A DNA stretch of 57,659 nt from Clostridiales bacterium (lineage in GTDB: Bacteria; Bacillota; Clostridia; Christensenellales; JAISNN01), in contig JAISOS010000022.1 of assembly GCA_031275485.1 (NCBI GenBank), forward strand, positions 1 to 57,659, written 5' to 3'. Each line of letters starts with the position of its first letter. Positions within the stretch are counted from its first letter, which is position 1. A program made the translations under genes and the position numbers. The notes below the pieces were generated by a model, which saw only the letters and a program-made list of their open reading frames with translations, did no database searches and was not told the origin of the DNA. Of the stretch, positions 25,059-35,166 are shown one piece after another.

Positions 25059-26693
25059 TTATTCCTCGTCTTCCATTTGCATAACCTGCCGATAATTAAC
25101 CTTGCCGACCTGAGTGACGGGCAACGATTTTTTCTCGATAATTTTTCCCGGCACGGCATATTTACTGAGGTTTTGCTCGCAGGTTTGGATAATTTTGTTT
25201 TCCATCGTGAGATTATATTTATAGCCCTCGTTCAGCACGACGAACAGTTTTATAAGCGTCTTATTTTCCTTAGTTTTGCCCTCGACGGCGCAGCACATAT
25301 TTATTTCGGGCATCAGCGCGACAACGTTTTCGATTTCCGACGGAAAGACGTTATAGCCCGCTATAATAATCATTCTCTTAATTCTGTCTTTAAAAAATAT
25401 ATACCCGTCCTCGTCCTTATACCCGCAATCGCCCGTTTTCAGCCATCTCACGCCGTTTTCGTCGGCAACGACTACCTCGGCGGTCGTTATCGGGTCGTCA
25501 TAATAATGTTCCATAAGACTCTGGCTGGATATGAGTATTTCGCCGTAATGCTCCTCGCCCCTCGGGAGCTCGTTCAAGTTCTCGTCCACAATTTTGACGC
25601 GCACGCCGTTGAGCGGCTTGCCTATCGATCCGGCGCGGTAGTTGAAATTCGTATTGGCGGTTGCGGCGGAGGAAACCTCGGTCAGCCCGTAGCCCTCGAC
25701 TAGTTTGACCTTCGAGCCGCGCGAAGCGATTTGCTCGTCGAAAGCGGTTCTTAACGCGTCCTTCAGATTGTCGCCGCCGCAAATCAGCAGTCTGAATTTC
25801 TTGCAATTCAGCCGCTTGAACGACGGCGCGGACAGCAGCTTTTCATACATAGTCGGTACGCCCGTAATTGTCGTTACGCCGTACCTTCTGATAATCCTGA
25901 CCGCTCCTTTCGCGGCGAATTTCGGCACCATTACGAGTTTCGCGCCGAAGCTGAGATAGGCGTGCATATTTATCGCCAGCCCGTAGCCGTGAAACAGCGG
26001 CAGAACCATAAACGCGACCTCGTTCCTCATATGCCCGAAGTCGAATGTCGTGAGGGCGTTTATCGCTATGACATTCAACGCATAATTGGTCAGCACGATG
26101 GTTTTCGATTCGCCGGTCGTGCCTCCGCTGTGCAAATAGGCGGCGACATCCCTGCCGCCCGTCGTAATCCTGACCTCGCCCCCGCGTCTGACGGTCGACG
26201 AGAAGCGCACGACTCTCGCGCCGTATCGTACGCGCGGCGTTTTTTCTTTCATCGCCTTATACGCTATACCCAGCTTGATGAGCGCGGACGCGTAGCCCGC
26301 CATACGGCAGATTATGACCGTAATGTCCGTGTCGGACAGCACAGCCTTATATTTATCATAAAAAATATCCGCCAAAAAAATAAATTTCGGCTTCGTCTTT
26401 TTTATTATGTTGAAAAGGCCGTATTCGCTTATCATAGGGTGAATCATATTTCCCACGGCTCCGCACTTGTTAACGGCGTAAAAGGCTATCGCCGCGTGCG
26501 GTATGTTCGGCAGACAGACGGCGACATTATCTCCCACCCGCACGGAATTCTTCCTCAAATAATGGGCGAGATTGTCTATGTTTCCCATAAAACTGCCATA
26601 TTTCGTCTTCTTTCCGAAATATACTATCATCGTATCGTCCGGCTCTCGCGGCTCGCATTTCAGGAATTCATACATCGTCATATGAGCGGTCAT
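25059..26693 (-). CDS. AMP-forming acyl-CoA synthetase (ANL superfamily)
   Basis: A 544-residue enzyme that would activate a carboxylic acid with ATP and load it on CoA. The P-loop HSGGTTGESK is at 188-197, the adenine motif EGYGLTEVSS at mid-protein. The hinge and A8 region TGDCGYKDEDGYIFFKDRIK, GYNVFPSEIENV and the C-terminal catalytic Lys in QVGKVNYRQ are all present. It is full length. The acid is unknown; family resemblance is to medium/long-chain fatty acid ligases. The C-terminal domain is short and ends in acidic residues. The ATG is preceded by AAGGA. No acyl carrier protein or fatty acid operon is adjacent, so the context gives no substrate. Confidence 0.85.
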   Translation of the reverse strand: MTAHMTMYEFLKCEPREPDDTMIVYFGKKTKYGSFMGNIDNLAHYLRKNSVRVGDNVAVCLPNIPHAAIAFYAVNKCGAVGNMIHPMISEYGLFNIIKKTKPKFIFLADIFYDKYKAVLSDTDITVIICRMAGYASALIKLGIAYKAMKEKTPRVRYGARVVRFSSTVRRGGEVRITTGGRDVAAYLHSGGTTGESKTIVLTNYALNVIAINALTTFDFGHMRNEVAFMVLPLFHGYGLAINMHAYLSFGAKLVMVPKFAAKGAVRIIRRYGVTTITGVPTMYEKLLSAPSFKRLNCKKFRLLICGGDNLKDALRTAFDEQIASRGSKVKLVEGYGLTEVSSAATANTNFNYRAGSIGKPLNGVRVKIVDENLNELPRGEEHYGEILISSQSLMEHYYDDPITTAEVVVADENGVRWLKTGDCGYKDEDGYIFFKDRIKRMIIIAGYNVFPSEIENVVALMPEINMCCAVEGKTKENKTLIKLFVVLNEGYKYNLTMENKIIQTCEQNLSKYAVPGKIIEKKSLPVTQVGKVNYRQVMQMEDEE

Positions 26694-26733
26694 AATTTTT
26701 TTCCTTTTTTTATTTTTTATTTCCGGGAATTTT

Positions 26734-26785
26734 TGCGTGGAAAACCTTTTGTAAACGAAAGATTCCTCCCCCTCCGCATATCATT
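26734..26785. repeat. dispersed palindrome, worn copy
   Basis: GCGTGGAAAACCTTTTGTAA then ACGAAAGATTCCTCCCCC, with mismatched arms. It lies between the acyl-CoA synthetase and the BspA-type lipoprotein. Confidence 0.6.
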
Positions 26786-26789
26786 CCCT

Positions 26790-29700
26790 CTATTCGTAAA
26801 ACCAGTCCTTATAGTACGCGTTGTATTCTTTCCAGTTATTATTTTTATACGCGGAGATATTGGACGACCACGTAACGGTATCTGGCTTACCGCTATCTCC
26901 CGGGATAACGTTTTTCGTCGCGGCGATATATATGGAGAAATCCGCGTTATGCAAGCCGAAAATCAGCGTGTTCGCATTGAAAAACGTAACGGACGGCGGC
27001 GTCGCGGAGCGGAAATAGACGCGTTTAAGGTTCGCGTTGCCGTAAAACGCAAGCGCGTATATATTCGTCACCGACGCGGGGATAATAATTTCCTCTATGG
27101 CGCAGTCCGAAAACGCGAAATAGCCTATCCTTTTCAGATCCTCCGAAAGCGTAACCTCCGCGAGCGAGGAACACCCCAAAAACGCGTTGTCGCCTATCGC
27201 GGTCACGCTCGCGGGAATAACGACGGCTTGGAGATTTTCGGCGTAGGCAAACGCGTCGTGGCCTATCGAGAGCAACGTGGGAGCGACCCCCTCGAAATCG
27301 AAGTAGATCGCCGAAATTTTGGAATTCATAAACGCGCCCGAGGCGATTTTAAAAAGATGATTGGACGTAAGCGTTACGGAGCCGGTTTTGCCCGCGGGAC
27401 ATAGCGCGACCATTTCTTTTAGATAATCGTCGTTTTTATATAATATCCCCGCGTCGCCGCCCGATTGCGGCGTATAGTATACCGAGGACGCGGAGCCGCC
27501 CGTCACTATGATTTCCTCAAGCGTAAAGCATCCGTAAAACAGAGGAGTTTCGCCGTCCGCGCCGTTAAACCGATCGCCCAAATCCGTAACCGTGTTCGGG
27601 AAAGTTATCGAAACCAACCGGGCCATCTCGTAAAACGCCGTCGCCGCCGCAGTCGTGAGACTCTCTCCCATATCGAGACGAGTTATTCCCGTCCCCGAAA
27701 ATACGAATTCGCCGACGGTCTCGAGCGCGGGCGAGACCGTCAATCGAACGAGCGCCGCGCAACCGTAAAACGCGTATTCCTTTATCTGCACGACCGAGTC
27801 GCCCATATCGAAAACGCTCAATGACGACGCGTTATAAAACGCCTGAATACCTATGACCAGCACGGAATTCGGGAGATATACGGCCGTAACCGCCGCGCAA
27901 TTTTTGAACGAATTGTCCGCTATGGAATTTGTGCCCTCGTATACGCTCACAACGCCCGCGTACTTTTCCGGACAACGGTAGAGTAGCTTATCCCTATACA
28001 ATATCCCGTTACGGCTCGTAAACGTACCCGAATTTTCCGCCGTATATATCGCCGTCAAACCCGACCCGCCGAATACGTCGCCCGACACCGTAGCGAGCGC
28101 GGCGGGCAGGGTTATTTCCACGAGCGACGGACAACCCGCGAACATCCCCTCGTTCAGCGTCTTTATACCCTTAAATTCCGCGTTCTCAAGTCTCTCGCAA
28201 CCCGAAAACGCATACGCGCCTATCATAGACGCGCCCGTTACGTTTTTCGTGAGGATTACGCTCGCCGAGGTCAGCTTTTTGCAGTTCAAAAACACGAACG
28301 TGCCCGTCTCGAAGGACGCGGGCGCGGAGACAGACGAAAAGGACGTAAGCTCCGCGCAGTTCGCGAACGCGAACCGCCCTATATACTTCAGCGCGCCGTC
28401 CGCCGTGAACGACTTCAAAAACCTTTGCCCCTCGAACGCGGACTCCTCTATTCTCTGAACCGACGCGGGCGCGGTATAGCTCTCCGCGTTTTTCGCGCAG
28501 GGGTAGCTTATAAGCGAGACCCCGTTTTTGCCGTAAAGCACGCCGTCCGCCGTCAAGAACGCCGAATCCTCCGCCGCCGTAACGGATACGAGGTTGACGC
28601 AAAGCGCGAACGGATTACCGCTCCCCGAAAACGCCGTAAGCGAGGACGGCAGATAAACCGCCGTAACGTCGCTCCGCCCGTAAAACGCGCCCGCCGCTAT
28701 CTCCGTAACGGGCAGTCCGTCTATATACGCCGGAACGTAGACCGCGCCCGTCGAAAACGCGGTCGTGACGCCCGTAATCCGCGCCGCAACCCCTCCCGAA
28801 ATTGTTTCGTAGGAATAAAAGCCCGCCGACGTGTCCGCCGAAACGAATTCCGCGAGAAACTCGAACGTTTCCGTCCCGCCGCCCGTCAGCTCTATCAATT
28901 CGGCTACGCCGAACGTCGAAACGGGCGAGGACGAAAGAAATATATAACCGCCGCCGTTTTTCAGCGACAGGCTCTCCAAAATGTAATTTTCGGCGGGCGA
29001 CGCGCTCACCGTAACCGCGTCGCCTACGAGGTAGCCCGCGCCGCCGTTATTATCGCCCGAAAGCTCCGCGCTTCCGCGCTCCGAAAACGGAGTTTCAACC
29101 GTTGCCGTATAGTATATGTACGAGAAACGCGCCTCGAATATCAGATTGCCGTACAGCGCGGTCTCGAAGCGCGGCTCGGCGGTATGGAGCGCGCCGTTCA
29201 TATACCAGCCGTCGAATCTATAACCCGGTTCAATTTCCGCCTCGACCTCCGCGCTCTCGCCCTCCAAAAGCGTAAGCGTACCGCGCTCCTCGCCGTTGAT
29301 TTTGACCGCGCCGCCGACCGGTCCCGGACCTATTTCGGCGCGGATATAAAGCCCTCTTTTGGTTTTCGCGGTATATTCCGCGTCGCCGCGCGCCGCGTCC
29401 GTTAAGGAAACCCCGCCCGAGAGCCTTTCGCCGCCCAAATACCAGCCTTCGAACACCCTGCCTTCGGGCACCGATACCGTCAGCGTGAACTCCGAGCCGT
29501 CAGCGTATTCGCCCGTACCCGACACGTATCCGTCCGGCACGACGTCGTTCGTAACGTAATCGCGCACCGACGCGTGAATCGAGTGCAATTTCTTGTATTT
29601 CGCGTACAACGTCATATCGCCACGCACCCGCGCGTCCTCGCCGTTCGGGTCGAATTTTACCGTAAACTCCGCGTCCTTATACCACGCGTCGAATACGTGT

Positions 29701-29903
29701 CCCTCCTTGACGGGGTTGGGCGGACTTACCGTCTCGCCCGGCTTGAACCCGACGACCGAATCCGGCGCGCCGTTGCCGTATACGAAAGTAACCCTGTAGG
29801 TTACTTCCTTCGCGGGATTGTCGAACAGCCAGCAACCGCTCAGCGCGAACGTCAGACAGACCGCCGATATTATTAACAAAATCGTAACAAACCGTTTTTT
29901 CAT
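26790..29903 (-). CDS. large surface lipoprotein with InlB-type and BspA-type leucine-rich repeats
   Basis: A 1037-residue exported lipoprotein with signal peptide and lipobox LSGC (C24). After it come B-repeat-like units (VKEGHVFDAWYKDAEF, FEGWYLGGERL, GYRFDGWYMNGAL) up to about residue 270. A long array of BspA/LRR_5 repeats then follows, with the pattern xIAAGAFYGRSDVTAVYLPS, IGRFAFANCAELTSF, IGIQAFYNASSL, IGDNAFLGCSSLAEVTL. BspA-type arrays form curved solenoids used for adhesion by gut and oral bacteria. There is no catalytic domain. The ATG follows AAGGAT. It shares the B-repeat module with the proteins at 14242 and 20847, so the genome has a set of related surface proteins. Confidence 0.88.
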   Translation of the reverse strand: MKKRFVTILLIISAVCLTFALSGCWLFDNPAKEVTYRVTFVYGNGAPDSVVGFKPGETVSPPNPVKEGHVFDAWYKDAEFTVKFDPNGEDARVRGDMTLYAKYKKLHSIHASVRDYVTNDVVPDGYVSGTGEYADGSEFTLTVSVPEGRVFEGWYLGGERLSGGVSLTDAARGDAEYTAKTKRGLYIRAEIGPGPVGGAVKINGEERGTLTLLEGESAEVEAEIEPGYRFDGWYMNGALHTAEPRFETALYGNLIFEARFSYIYYTATVETPFSERGSAELSGDNNGGAGYLVGDAVTVSASPAENYILESLSLKNGGGYIFLSSSPVSTFGVAELIELTGGGTETFEFLAEFVSADTSAGFYSYETISGGVAARITGVTTAFSTGAVYVPAYIDGLPVTEIAAGAFYGRSDVTAVYLPSSLTAFSGSGNPFALCVNLVSVTAAEDSAFLTADGVLYGKNGVSLISYPCAKNAESYTAPASVQRIEESAFEGQRFLKSFTADGALKYIGRFAFANCAELTSFSSVSAPASFETGTFVFLNCKKLTSASVILTKNVTGASMIGAYAFSGCERLENAEFKGIKTLNEGMFAGCPSLVEITLPAALATVSGDVFGGSGLTAIYTAENSGTFTSRNGILYRDKLLYRCPEKYAGVVSVYEGTNSIADNSFKNCAAVTAVYLPNSVLVIGIQAFYNASSLSVFDMGDSVVQIKEYAFYGCAALVRLTVSPALETVGEFVFSGTGITRLDMGESLTTAAATAFYEMARLVSITFPNTVTDLGDRFNGADGETPLFYGCFTLEEIIVTGGSASSVYYTPQSGGDAGILYKNDDYLKEMVALCPAGKTGSVTLTSNHLFKIASGAFMNSKISAIYFDFEGVAPTLLSIGHDAFAYAENLQAVVIPASVTAIGDNAFLGCSSLAEVTLSEDLKRIGYFAFSDCAIEEIIIPASVTNIYALAFYGNANLKRVYFRSATPPSVTFFNANTLIFGLHNADFSIYIAATKNVIPGDSGKPDTVTWSSNISAYKNNNWKEYNAYYKDWFYE

Positions 29904-29994
29904 AGTTATCCTTTTTTTGTTTAAGGACTTACGCTTAGGAGAGAACCTTATTTGCGCGCAAAAAACTTTCCCGCGCGCGTTTTCAAAAGCCCCT

Positions 29995-30885
29995 TTAAAC
30001 AGTATTTTCCGTAAGCATATCGGCGAAACGTTTCGCGGCGAATTTTATGGGCGTATTCGTAAGCGTTATGAGTCCTATGCCGCGCGGCGGAAGCGGTTCT
30101 TTCAGCGGAATCTCAAACAAACGTCCCTCGCGCAGGTCGTCCTCGACAAATTCCCTGACGACGCATCCTATCCCCAACCCCGCCTTGGCGAATTCGACAA
30201 CCAATTCGTGGCTTGACAGCTCGAACGACGGCGTCATACGGATTTTTAGCTTATCGAAATACTCGTCTATAAGCATACGCGTGGTAGAGGTTCGCTCGAT
30301 TACTATCAGCGGCAATTCCAAAAGCTCGGAATATTCGAGCGACGCGTTTACCCCGCCGAAAAATTTCCCGTCCGAGACGAACACGTCGTGGATTTTGAAG
30401 CATTCCGTGACGTTCATATCTTTAGCGTCGGTGGGCAGGTTGACGAATCCTATATCCGCTCTGCCGCTTCTAAGGAGGGACACCGTGTCCACGGTCGTGC
30501 GGTTCTTTATTTGAATGTTTATGTCCGGATGCTGTTTGTTGAAAGCGCATATATATTTTAATAGGAAATTTTTGCAGAGCGTGTCGTTCGCGCCTATCGT
30601 GAACGAACCGAATTCCAGATCCTTCAACTGCTTGAATTTATGCTCGGCGGTGTCGATAAGCTCCTGCGCCTTTTCTATATAGCCGAATATAATTTGCCCC
30701 TCGTAGGTTAAATCCATACCCTTGCTCGTCCGTATGAAAAGCGTGCCGCCTATCTGCTGCTCCAACTGCTTTATGGATTGACTGACCGCAGGCTGCGAAA
30801 TAAACAGCTCGTGCGCCGCCCTCGTCAAAGAACCGCATTTCGCAACCGTGTAAAAAACCCTGTAAAGCTCCATATTTACAAGCAT
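29995..30885 (-). CDS. LysR-family transcriptional regulator
   Basis: A 296-residue regulator. The N-terminal winged helix-turn-helix reads GSLTRAAHELFISQPAVSQS with the following linker helix; the rest is the two-lobed effector-binding domain (GSFTIGANDTLCKNFLLKY, then the TSHE-type pocket and the typical GLGIGCVVREFVEDDL near the end). I start it at the ATG at 30883-30885, just before NMELYRVF, because AGGGGA lies 11 nt upstream and family alignments begin here. Four codons downstream is another ATG. The longer open frame back to 31005 has no family resemblance. LysR genes usually face their target, but no divergent gene is visible in the 800 bp to the right, so its regulon is unknown. Confidence 0.9.
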   Translation of the reverse strand: MLVNMELYRVFYTVAKCGSLTRAAHELFISQPAVSQSIKQLEQQIGGTLFIRTSKGMDLTYEGQIIFGYIEKAQELIDTAEHKFKQLKDLEFGSFTIGANDTLCKNFLLKYICAFNKQHPDINIQIKNRTTVDTVSLLRSGRADIGFVNLPTDAKDMNVTECFKIHDVFVSDGKFFGGVNASLEYSELLELPLIVIERTSTTRMLIDEYFDKLKIRMTPSFELSSHELVVEFAKAGLGIGCVVREFVEDDLREGRLFEIPLKEPLPPRGIGLITLTNTPIKFAAKRFADMLTENTV

Positions 30886-31005
30886 AAATCCAAATTCCCC
30901 TCGCGCGGACGCGATAAAATACGAACGGTACCGGGCACGGTCAAGCGCGCCTCCGCGAATAAAAATATCAGACGCGGCATGCTTCGGTGAAAAACGCGGT
31001 TGCAA

Positions 31006-31808
31006 CGCGATAATTAAGACCGGTCGATATGATAGCGCGCCCCCGCAGATAAAAATATCCGCAAAGAATATATACGGCGCGGCGCGCTTTTTATCTATTA
31101 TAAATCAAAGACCGAAAAAAATCAATAGCTTTGAGGCAAAACCTCAAGAAAAATAACGCGGAATACCGAAACGCCGGGCTCAGGACAATTTTTCATTATG
31201 ATACGCGGCAAATTCCCGCCGCAAAACGAAGCGTCCCGTTTTGAAAAAGAGCTTTTCTCCGACTGTCGACGTCCTTTTCTTTTCCGATACTTTTTAAGAA
31301 AATCCGCTATATTCTTCCGAACGCGCTCCCATACGTCAAACGGATTTTCACCCAAAGCGTCGGAGCGGCTTGGCTTGCCATATTCTTTAATTCTTTCCCT
31401 ATTAATAAGGGCGGTAATTATCGCGTTAAAGAGCGGCTGTAGTATTGCGTTCCGCATAACAAGGGTATCGTAGCAAAATAAGACGCAAGTATCGGTTTCC
31501 AATACGGAGACCCTAAAACGGACGCCGAAGCATTTTTGATACCGTCGAACTCTATATTCAAAGGTCCGTCCGTTCTTTCGAGTTATACAATGTTCCGGCA
31601 GTGGAAAAACAGGCGGTTCTAAATTTTCATGATAAAAAGCAGATGCCGGTATGGCGAAATCATAACGAATTTTTAGAACTCACAAAAAACAAAAACGAAC
31701 GTCTCACCGACGGCGAACGCGCGGAGCCGGTTCGCGTTTGTTCCGAACGGCAGGACAATCCTTACGTTCACAAAAGGTTATTCCCTCCGCAATCTTGAAA
31801 AAATAGCT
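31006..31808. other. gap of about 800 bp, possibly eroded coding DNA
   Basis: A minus-strand frame at 31122-31502 (TTG start, no ribosome site) and a second frame over 31400-31560 look partly protein-like but have no family features, and stops interrupt them. The right edge (31755-31807) is half of a dispersed palindrome (TTCACAAAAGGTTATTCCCT). Confidence 0.4.
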
Positions 31809-33068
31809 TTATACCCCTTTTTTATTATGATACGCGATGATTTTGTCCGTAAATCTCAGAACGGCTTCGAAGCCGTCGGCAAGCACGCCCTCGCCGAACC
31901 GTTCGGATTTATCGCGGAAAGTATGGTAATAATCGGTCGCGGTAGGGTTCTGCGCGGCAAGCGTTACGGTTTCGATCCCTTTCTTATGGAACGGCGTGGA
32001 GTCGCAACCGCCTATCGGGTTATATATTCTTTTAGGGTTAAGTCCCGCCTCCGCCATCGCCTCGAACGCCATATCGCACATATTTTTATCAAAGAACGAC
32101 GTCTGCCAAATATCGCCCTGAACGACTTCGAAAAAGTCCTTATCCGCCACGGAATCTATGTTGACGACATAGGTTTTTCCGGGAATAAGCATATCGTCGT
32201 CTTCCTTACCGAAGTGCGCCTTGACATAGGCGAACGAACCCCTCAGCCCCGCCTCCTCGCTACCCATTCCCGCGAACACTATGCGCAAATTATCCGGAAT
32301 TTTTTCGGGATGATCCTTATAATATCCCACGGTTTCGAGAGCGATTCCCAGACCCGAAAGATTGTCCATAGCTCCGGGCGACGCCTTCTCTTTTTTATAG
32401 GAAAGAAACGCCGCGAGCGGGAATATGCCGACCGCTAAAAATATCGGGATAACGACGAGTAAAGGATACTCGGAAAGCGAAAAACCGCCTATCGCCTTTA
32501 CGCCCGTAACCGCCCAAAACGCCAGCGCGCAGACTATCCCCGTTACGGTCAGCGGTATCATTTTCGCGGGATTGCCGTACGCCGCGAGATTCCAATTCCA
32601 GCTTGTGTCTATATGCCCCGAGTAAACGATCGTAAAATCGTGCTTTCCGCTTCTCGCGGGCAATTCCGCGATTACGTTATTCGACGTCGATTTTTTGAAA
32701 AGAAAGTCGAACCACGTTTGATACCGGAATACCTGCGCGGCGGCGAAAATCCACATCAGCGTCATCAGCGCGAACGCGGCTATCCCGAACGCCGTATCGA
32801 CCGCCGGAATAAGACTGAAAAAATAGAACGCCGCGGCGGTATACGACACAATACCGAGATACGGTATCGCTCCCACGCCCGAGCGCGGATGTATGACGAA
32901 CTCTTCCTTTTTCGCGTCCAACCCCGTCCGGATCTTGACCTCCCTGACGAGCGCGTCCGCCGCCTTGCCCTCCTCCTCGCTGCCCGGCAAACGAGGACCG
33001 TGCTTCTCGAACTTCTTGATAAAAGCCATTACGCTTTTTCCCGCGTTTCCCTTGTAAGACGTATCCAT
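31809..33068 (-). CDS. membrane-embedded M28 family zinc aminopeptidase-like protein (paralogue 2)
   Basis: A 419-residue paralogue of the protein at 10538-11755. Metal ligands are H152 (SGHIDT), D235 (GAMDNLSG), the E271/E272 pair (MGSEEAGLRGS), the Asp in VVNIDSVAD and the His in TDYYHTFRD, so the full M28 set is present. Helices at about 66-90 and 92-113 precede the first ligand, and two more at about 168-190 and 200-223 lie between the first and second ligands. In a usual M28 enzyme the latter is a short soluble loop. The two window copies share this plan and the phrase YQTWFDFLFKKSTS/YKTWFDPLYKEETS after the first hairpin. Probably an aminopeptidase acting at the membrane surface; side and substrate are unknown. 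Confidence 0.84.
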   Translation of the reverse strand: MDTSYKGNAGKSVMAFIKKFEKHGPRLPGSEEEGKAADALVREVKIRTGLDAKKEEFVIHPRSGVGAIPYLGIVSYTAAAFYFFSLIPAVDTAFGIAAFALMTLMWIFAAAQVFRYQTWFDFLFKKSTSNNVIAELPARSGKHDFTIVYSGHIDTSWNWNLAAYGNPAKMIPLTVTGIVCALAFWAVTGVKAIGGFSLSEYPLLVVIPIFLAVGIFPLAAFLSYKKEKASPGAMDNLSGLGIALETVGYYKDHPEKIPDNLRIVFAGMGSEEAGLRGSFAYVKAHFGKEDDDMLIPGKTYVVNIDSVADKDFFEVVQGDIWQTSFFDKNMCDMAFEAMAEAGLNPKRIYNPIGGCDSTPFHKKGIETVTLAAQNPTATDYYHTFRDKSERFGEGVLADGFEAVLRFTDKIIAYHNKKGV

Positions 33069-33109
33069 AATAGTTCCGATCTCCTTATGTATTTTTTTTA
33101 TTTTTTATT

Positions 33110-33174
33110 TCGCGGGGGAAAACCTTTTGTTCACAAAAGGTTTTCCCCGCGCCCATTTCCAAAAAACTTCAACT
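33110..33174. repeat. dispersed palindrome copy
   Basis: CGCGGGGGAAAACCTTTTGT / ACAAAAGGTTTTCCCCGCG with the loop TC, then the right arm CATTTCCAAAAAACTTCAA. Both inner arms carry one extra A/T, again a matched change. Confidence 0.85.
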
Positions 33175-33613
33175 TTAATATTCCGTATATCCCGTATATT
33201 CGGTTTCCGACCATTTTTACGCCTTATAAACTCCGTTTTTCATAGGCTTTTACGTAATTTTTTTAGCAAAATCCGCAGTATAATACCGCCGTATTTTTTA
33301 TGCCTTCAGTCGCATGTTCCGCGCGCTCTATAGCCGCCCAATAAACGCGACGGCTTAACGCGCGCCGCTCTTAAATAAAATAAATTATAAGGTTGCCGGA
33401 GTCTTTTGGAAAGAGACGCGGGGGGAAAGGCTTTTCCCGCGTAATACCACCTTCAAAAAAGGTTTCCTTCGCGCAAAGCCCATTTTCAAAAAAACCGACG
33501 AACAAGCCGCAAACCCTATTTTCCAAATAGAACACCTCTATTTTCCCGATTAACGACGGTAAAACCGCCGATTTAACGCATATATTCCGATAACTTATTA
33601 TAAAAAATCGTCG

Positions 33614-33695
33614 GGGTCTTTTGGAAAGGAGCGCGGGGGAAAGTCTTTTCTCCCAAGAAAAGGTTTCCTCCGCGTAAATCCTTTTCAAAAAATAG
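33614..33695. repeat. dispersed palindrome copy with both outer arms
   Basis: Left arm GGTCTTTTGGAAAGGAGCGC, inner hairpin GGGGGAAAGTCTTTTCTCCC / AAGAAAAGGTTTCCTCCGCG, right arm ATCCTTTTCAAAAAATAG. It is the best example of the full length of about 80 bp. Confidence 0.8.
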
Positions 33696-33707
33696 TTTCC
33701 TACCCCC

Positions 33708-34886
33708 CTACACGGACAGCCAACCGTTTAAAAATCCGAGCGAGAGAGAGATAAGCCAAAGGAGCGAAAAGCCTACGATGAGAACGATTGCGGACGGCGG
33801 TAGCTTTTTAGGCTCGTCTTTGCCGAACAGGAACACCGTATTATCGTTATCCGCGCCGCCCAAGCCTCCGCCGAATTTATTCCGCGGATCGTATTTAGCG
33901 TTAAATTCCGATATGAGTTCTTTCGGGGAGGTTTTTCGGGCGATAAGCCTGAACGCGCCGGTAAAAACTCCCGCTATATCATACGCGGCCGTTTCGAAAA
34001 AACCTCTTTTAGCGCCGTCCGCGTTTGAAATTCCGTTTTCCTTATCGCAGAGGCGCGTAAAGGCTTTGAGCGACGGCACAAGCAGACAAAAGCCGACGAC
34101 CGCCCAAACCGCGTACATAAGAACCAAAATACCGGGCGGCAACTCGCCGAACGGTATATAGCCCATAAAAAGACCTATGAAGTTATTGAGAAAATGTATT
34201 ATTATGCCGTAGCCGATATGTCCGGTAACGACGGCAACGTAAGCCAGAATAAGACCCAAAAGAAATTGATGCACGGTTTGAAGCGGACTGCCGTGATAAA
34301 GCATAAAGACGAGGGACGAAAAGCACACCGCGAAAAAACTGCCGCGCCGGCGCGCGCCGTTCAGATACACGCCGCGAAAGAGCATCTCCTCGCCGAACGC
34401 CGGCAGTACGGCGACCGCGAGCAACATAGTGACGAAGCTACCCGCATTGTCCCCGCCGCCGATTTCCGTACCCGAGTACGAATATCCGAACAATGATAAA
34501 ATATATACGAACAGCTCGGCGAAAGGCAGGAACAGTAAAATCGCGCCGACCGTAATGAGCGGCAGCAATGCGGCTTTCTTTAAGCCCGCCCCGCCGATTT
34601 CGCCGAAGCCGAAAGAAAACAGCTTGAAATAACTCACGCGTCTGAATACGCTTAAATAAAACGCCGCGCCCGCGAACAATAAAACCTGCGTGAGCGCAAG
34701 CAATAATACCGTCATACCCGCCGACCCCGCGACCGCGTCCACCGCGTCGCCGCCGACGCCGTTTCCCGCGGCAAGCGCTATAAGCATAGCTGTAAGCGAC
34801 ACGATAAGCGAACCCGCCACAGTCCCCGCAAAAGCGGTTATCGCCGCGACGTTACTCTCCCCGAAAGTCAACGTCTTTCTTTCCAT
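33708..34886 (-). CDS. CPBP family intramembrane glutamic protease
   Basis: A 392-residue membrane protein with about eight helices and the CPBP/Abi (Rce1-like) active site: EEMLFRG near the middle supplies the paired Glu and Arg, FMLYHG gives the first conserved His, and IIHFLNNFIG the HxxxN motif. These enzymes cleave peptides in the membrane; in Bacillota they have been tied to bacteriocin self-protection, peptide maturation or signalling. Beyond the usual domain there is an acidic/Asn-rich cytoplasmic extension of about 100 residues and a final helix (VLIVGFSLLWLISLSLGFL), so the C-terminus is longer than normal. The chosen ATG at 34884-34886 has AAGGAG nearby. No peptide or bacteriocin gene is adjacent. 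Confidence 0.87.
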   Translation of the reverse strand: MERKTLTFGESNVAAITAFAGTVAGSLIVSLTAMLIALAAGNGVGGDAVDAVAGSAGMTVLLLALTQVLLFAGAAFYLSVFRRVSYFKLFSFGFGEIGGAGLKKAALLPLITVGAILLFLPFAELFVYILSLFGYSYSGTEIGGGDNAGSFVTMLLAVAVLPAFGEEMLFRGVYLNGARRRGSFFAVCFSSLVFMLYHGSPLQTVHQFLLGLILAYVAVVTGHIGYGIIIHFLNNFIGLFMGYIPFGELPPGILVLMYAVWAVVGFCLLVPSLKAFTRLCDKENGISNADGAKRGFFETAAYDIAGVFTGAFRLIARKTSPKELISEFNAKYDPRNKFGGGLGGADNDNTVFLFGKDEPKKLPPSAIVLIVGFSLLWLISLSLGFLNGWLSV

Positions 34887-34914
34887 ATCCCTCGTTCTCC
34901 TTTTTTCGGTGTTT

Positions 34915-35095
34915 TCAACCCGTTTTTTCATTTTTTTCGGCGCTTTTTACGTTTTTTTCAATACGCTTTTCACCCGTCTTTTCGGTATTTTTCCGTCCGC
35001 TTTCCCGGTAATTTTTATCCGCTTTTCTTCGCGTTTTCCCGCAGTTTTCAAACCCGTTTTTTCCGCTTTCCCGATATATTTCCACTAGCTTTCAG
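34915..35095. other. T-tract array upstream of the CPBP gene
   Basis: Runs of 4-7 T at roughly 10-16 bp spacing, separated by CGG, ACG and CCG words, like the array at 19380-19683. It is the 5' leader side of the minus-strand CPBP gene. Confidence 0.45.
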
Positions 35096-35166
35096 ATACT
35101 CTCCGTCGTTTTTTCAATACGTAAACAAGCCATAATCCGTCGCTTTATTTTTACGGCGCGTTCCTC

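Larger units (their letters stand above)
33069..33707. other. repeat-filled gap of about 640 bp
   Basis: Three palindrome copies (33110-33174, about 33405-33475, 33614-33695) with T-rich DNA between. Frames that cross it are made of repeat sequence. Confidence 0.6.

Noticed and set aside
25962-27404. Long plus-strand frame of 480 residues over two minus-strand genes
   Set aside because: Antisense of the acyl-CoA synthetase and BspA-type genes, which have clear domains.
28425-29405. Long antisense frame inside the BspA-type gene (326 residues)
   Set aside because: Arg-rich mirror of a repetitive GC-rich gene; no start signal.
31122-31502. Possible 126-residue protein
   Set aside because: TTG start, no ribosome site, no family; part of its sequence is repeat-like. 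It may be eroded DNA, but I cannot support a gene.
31601-31798. Plus-strand frame ending in YVHKRLFPPQS
   Set aside because: Its end is translated palindrome and it has no ribosome site.
33371-33688. Minus-strand frame of 105 residues
   Set aside because: It is composed of two palindrome copies and the T-rich DNA between them.
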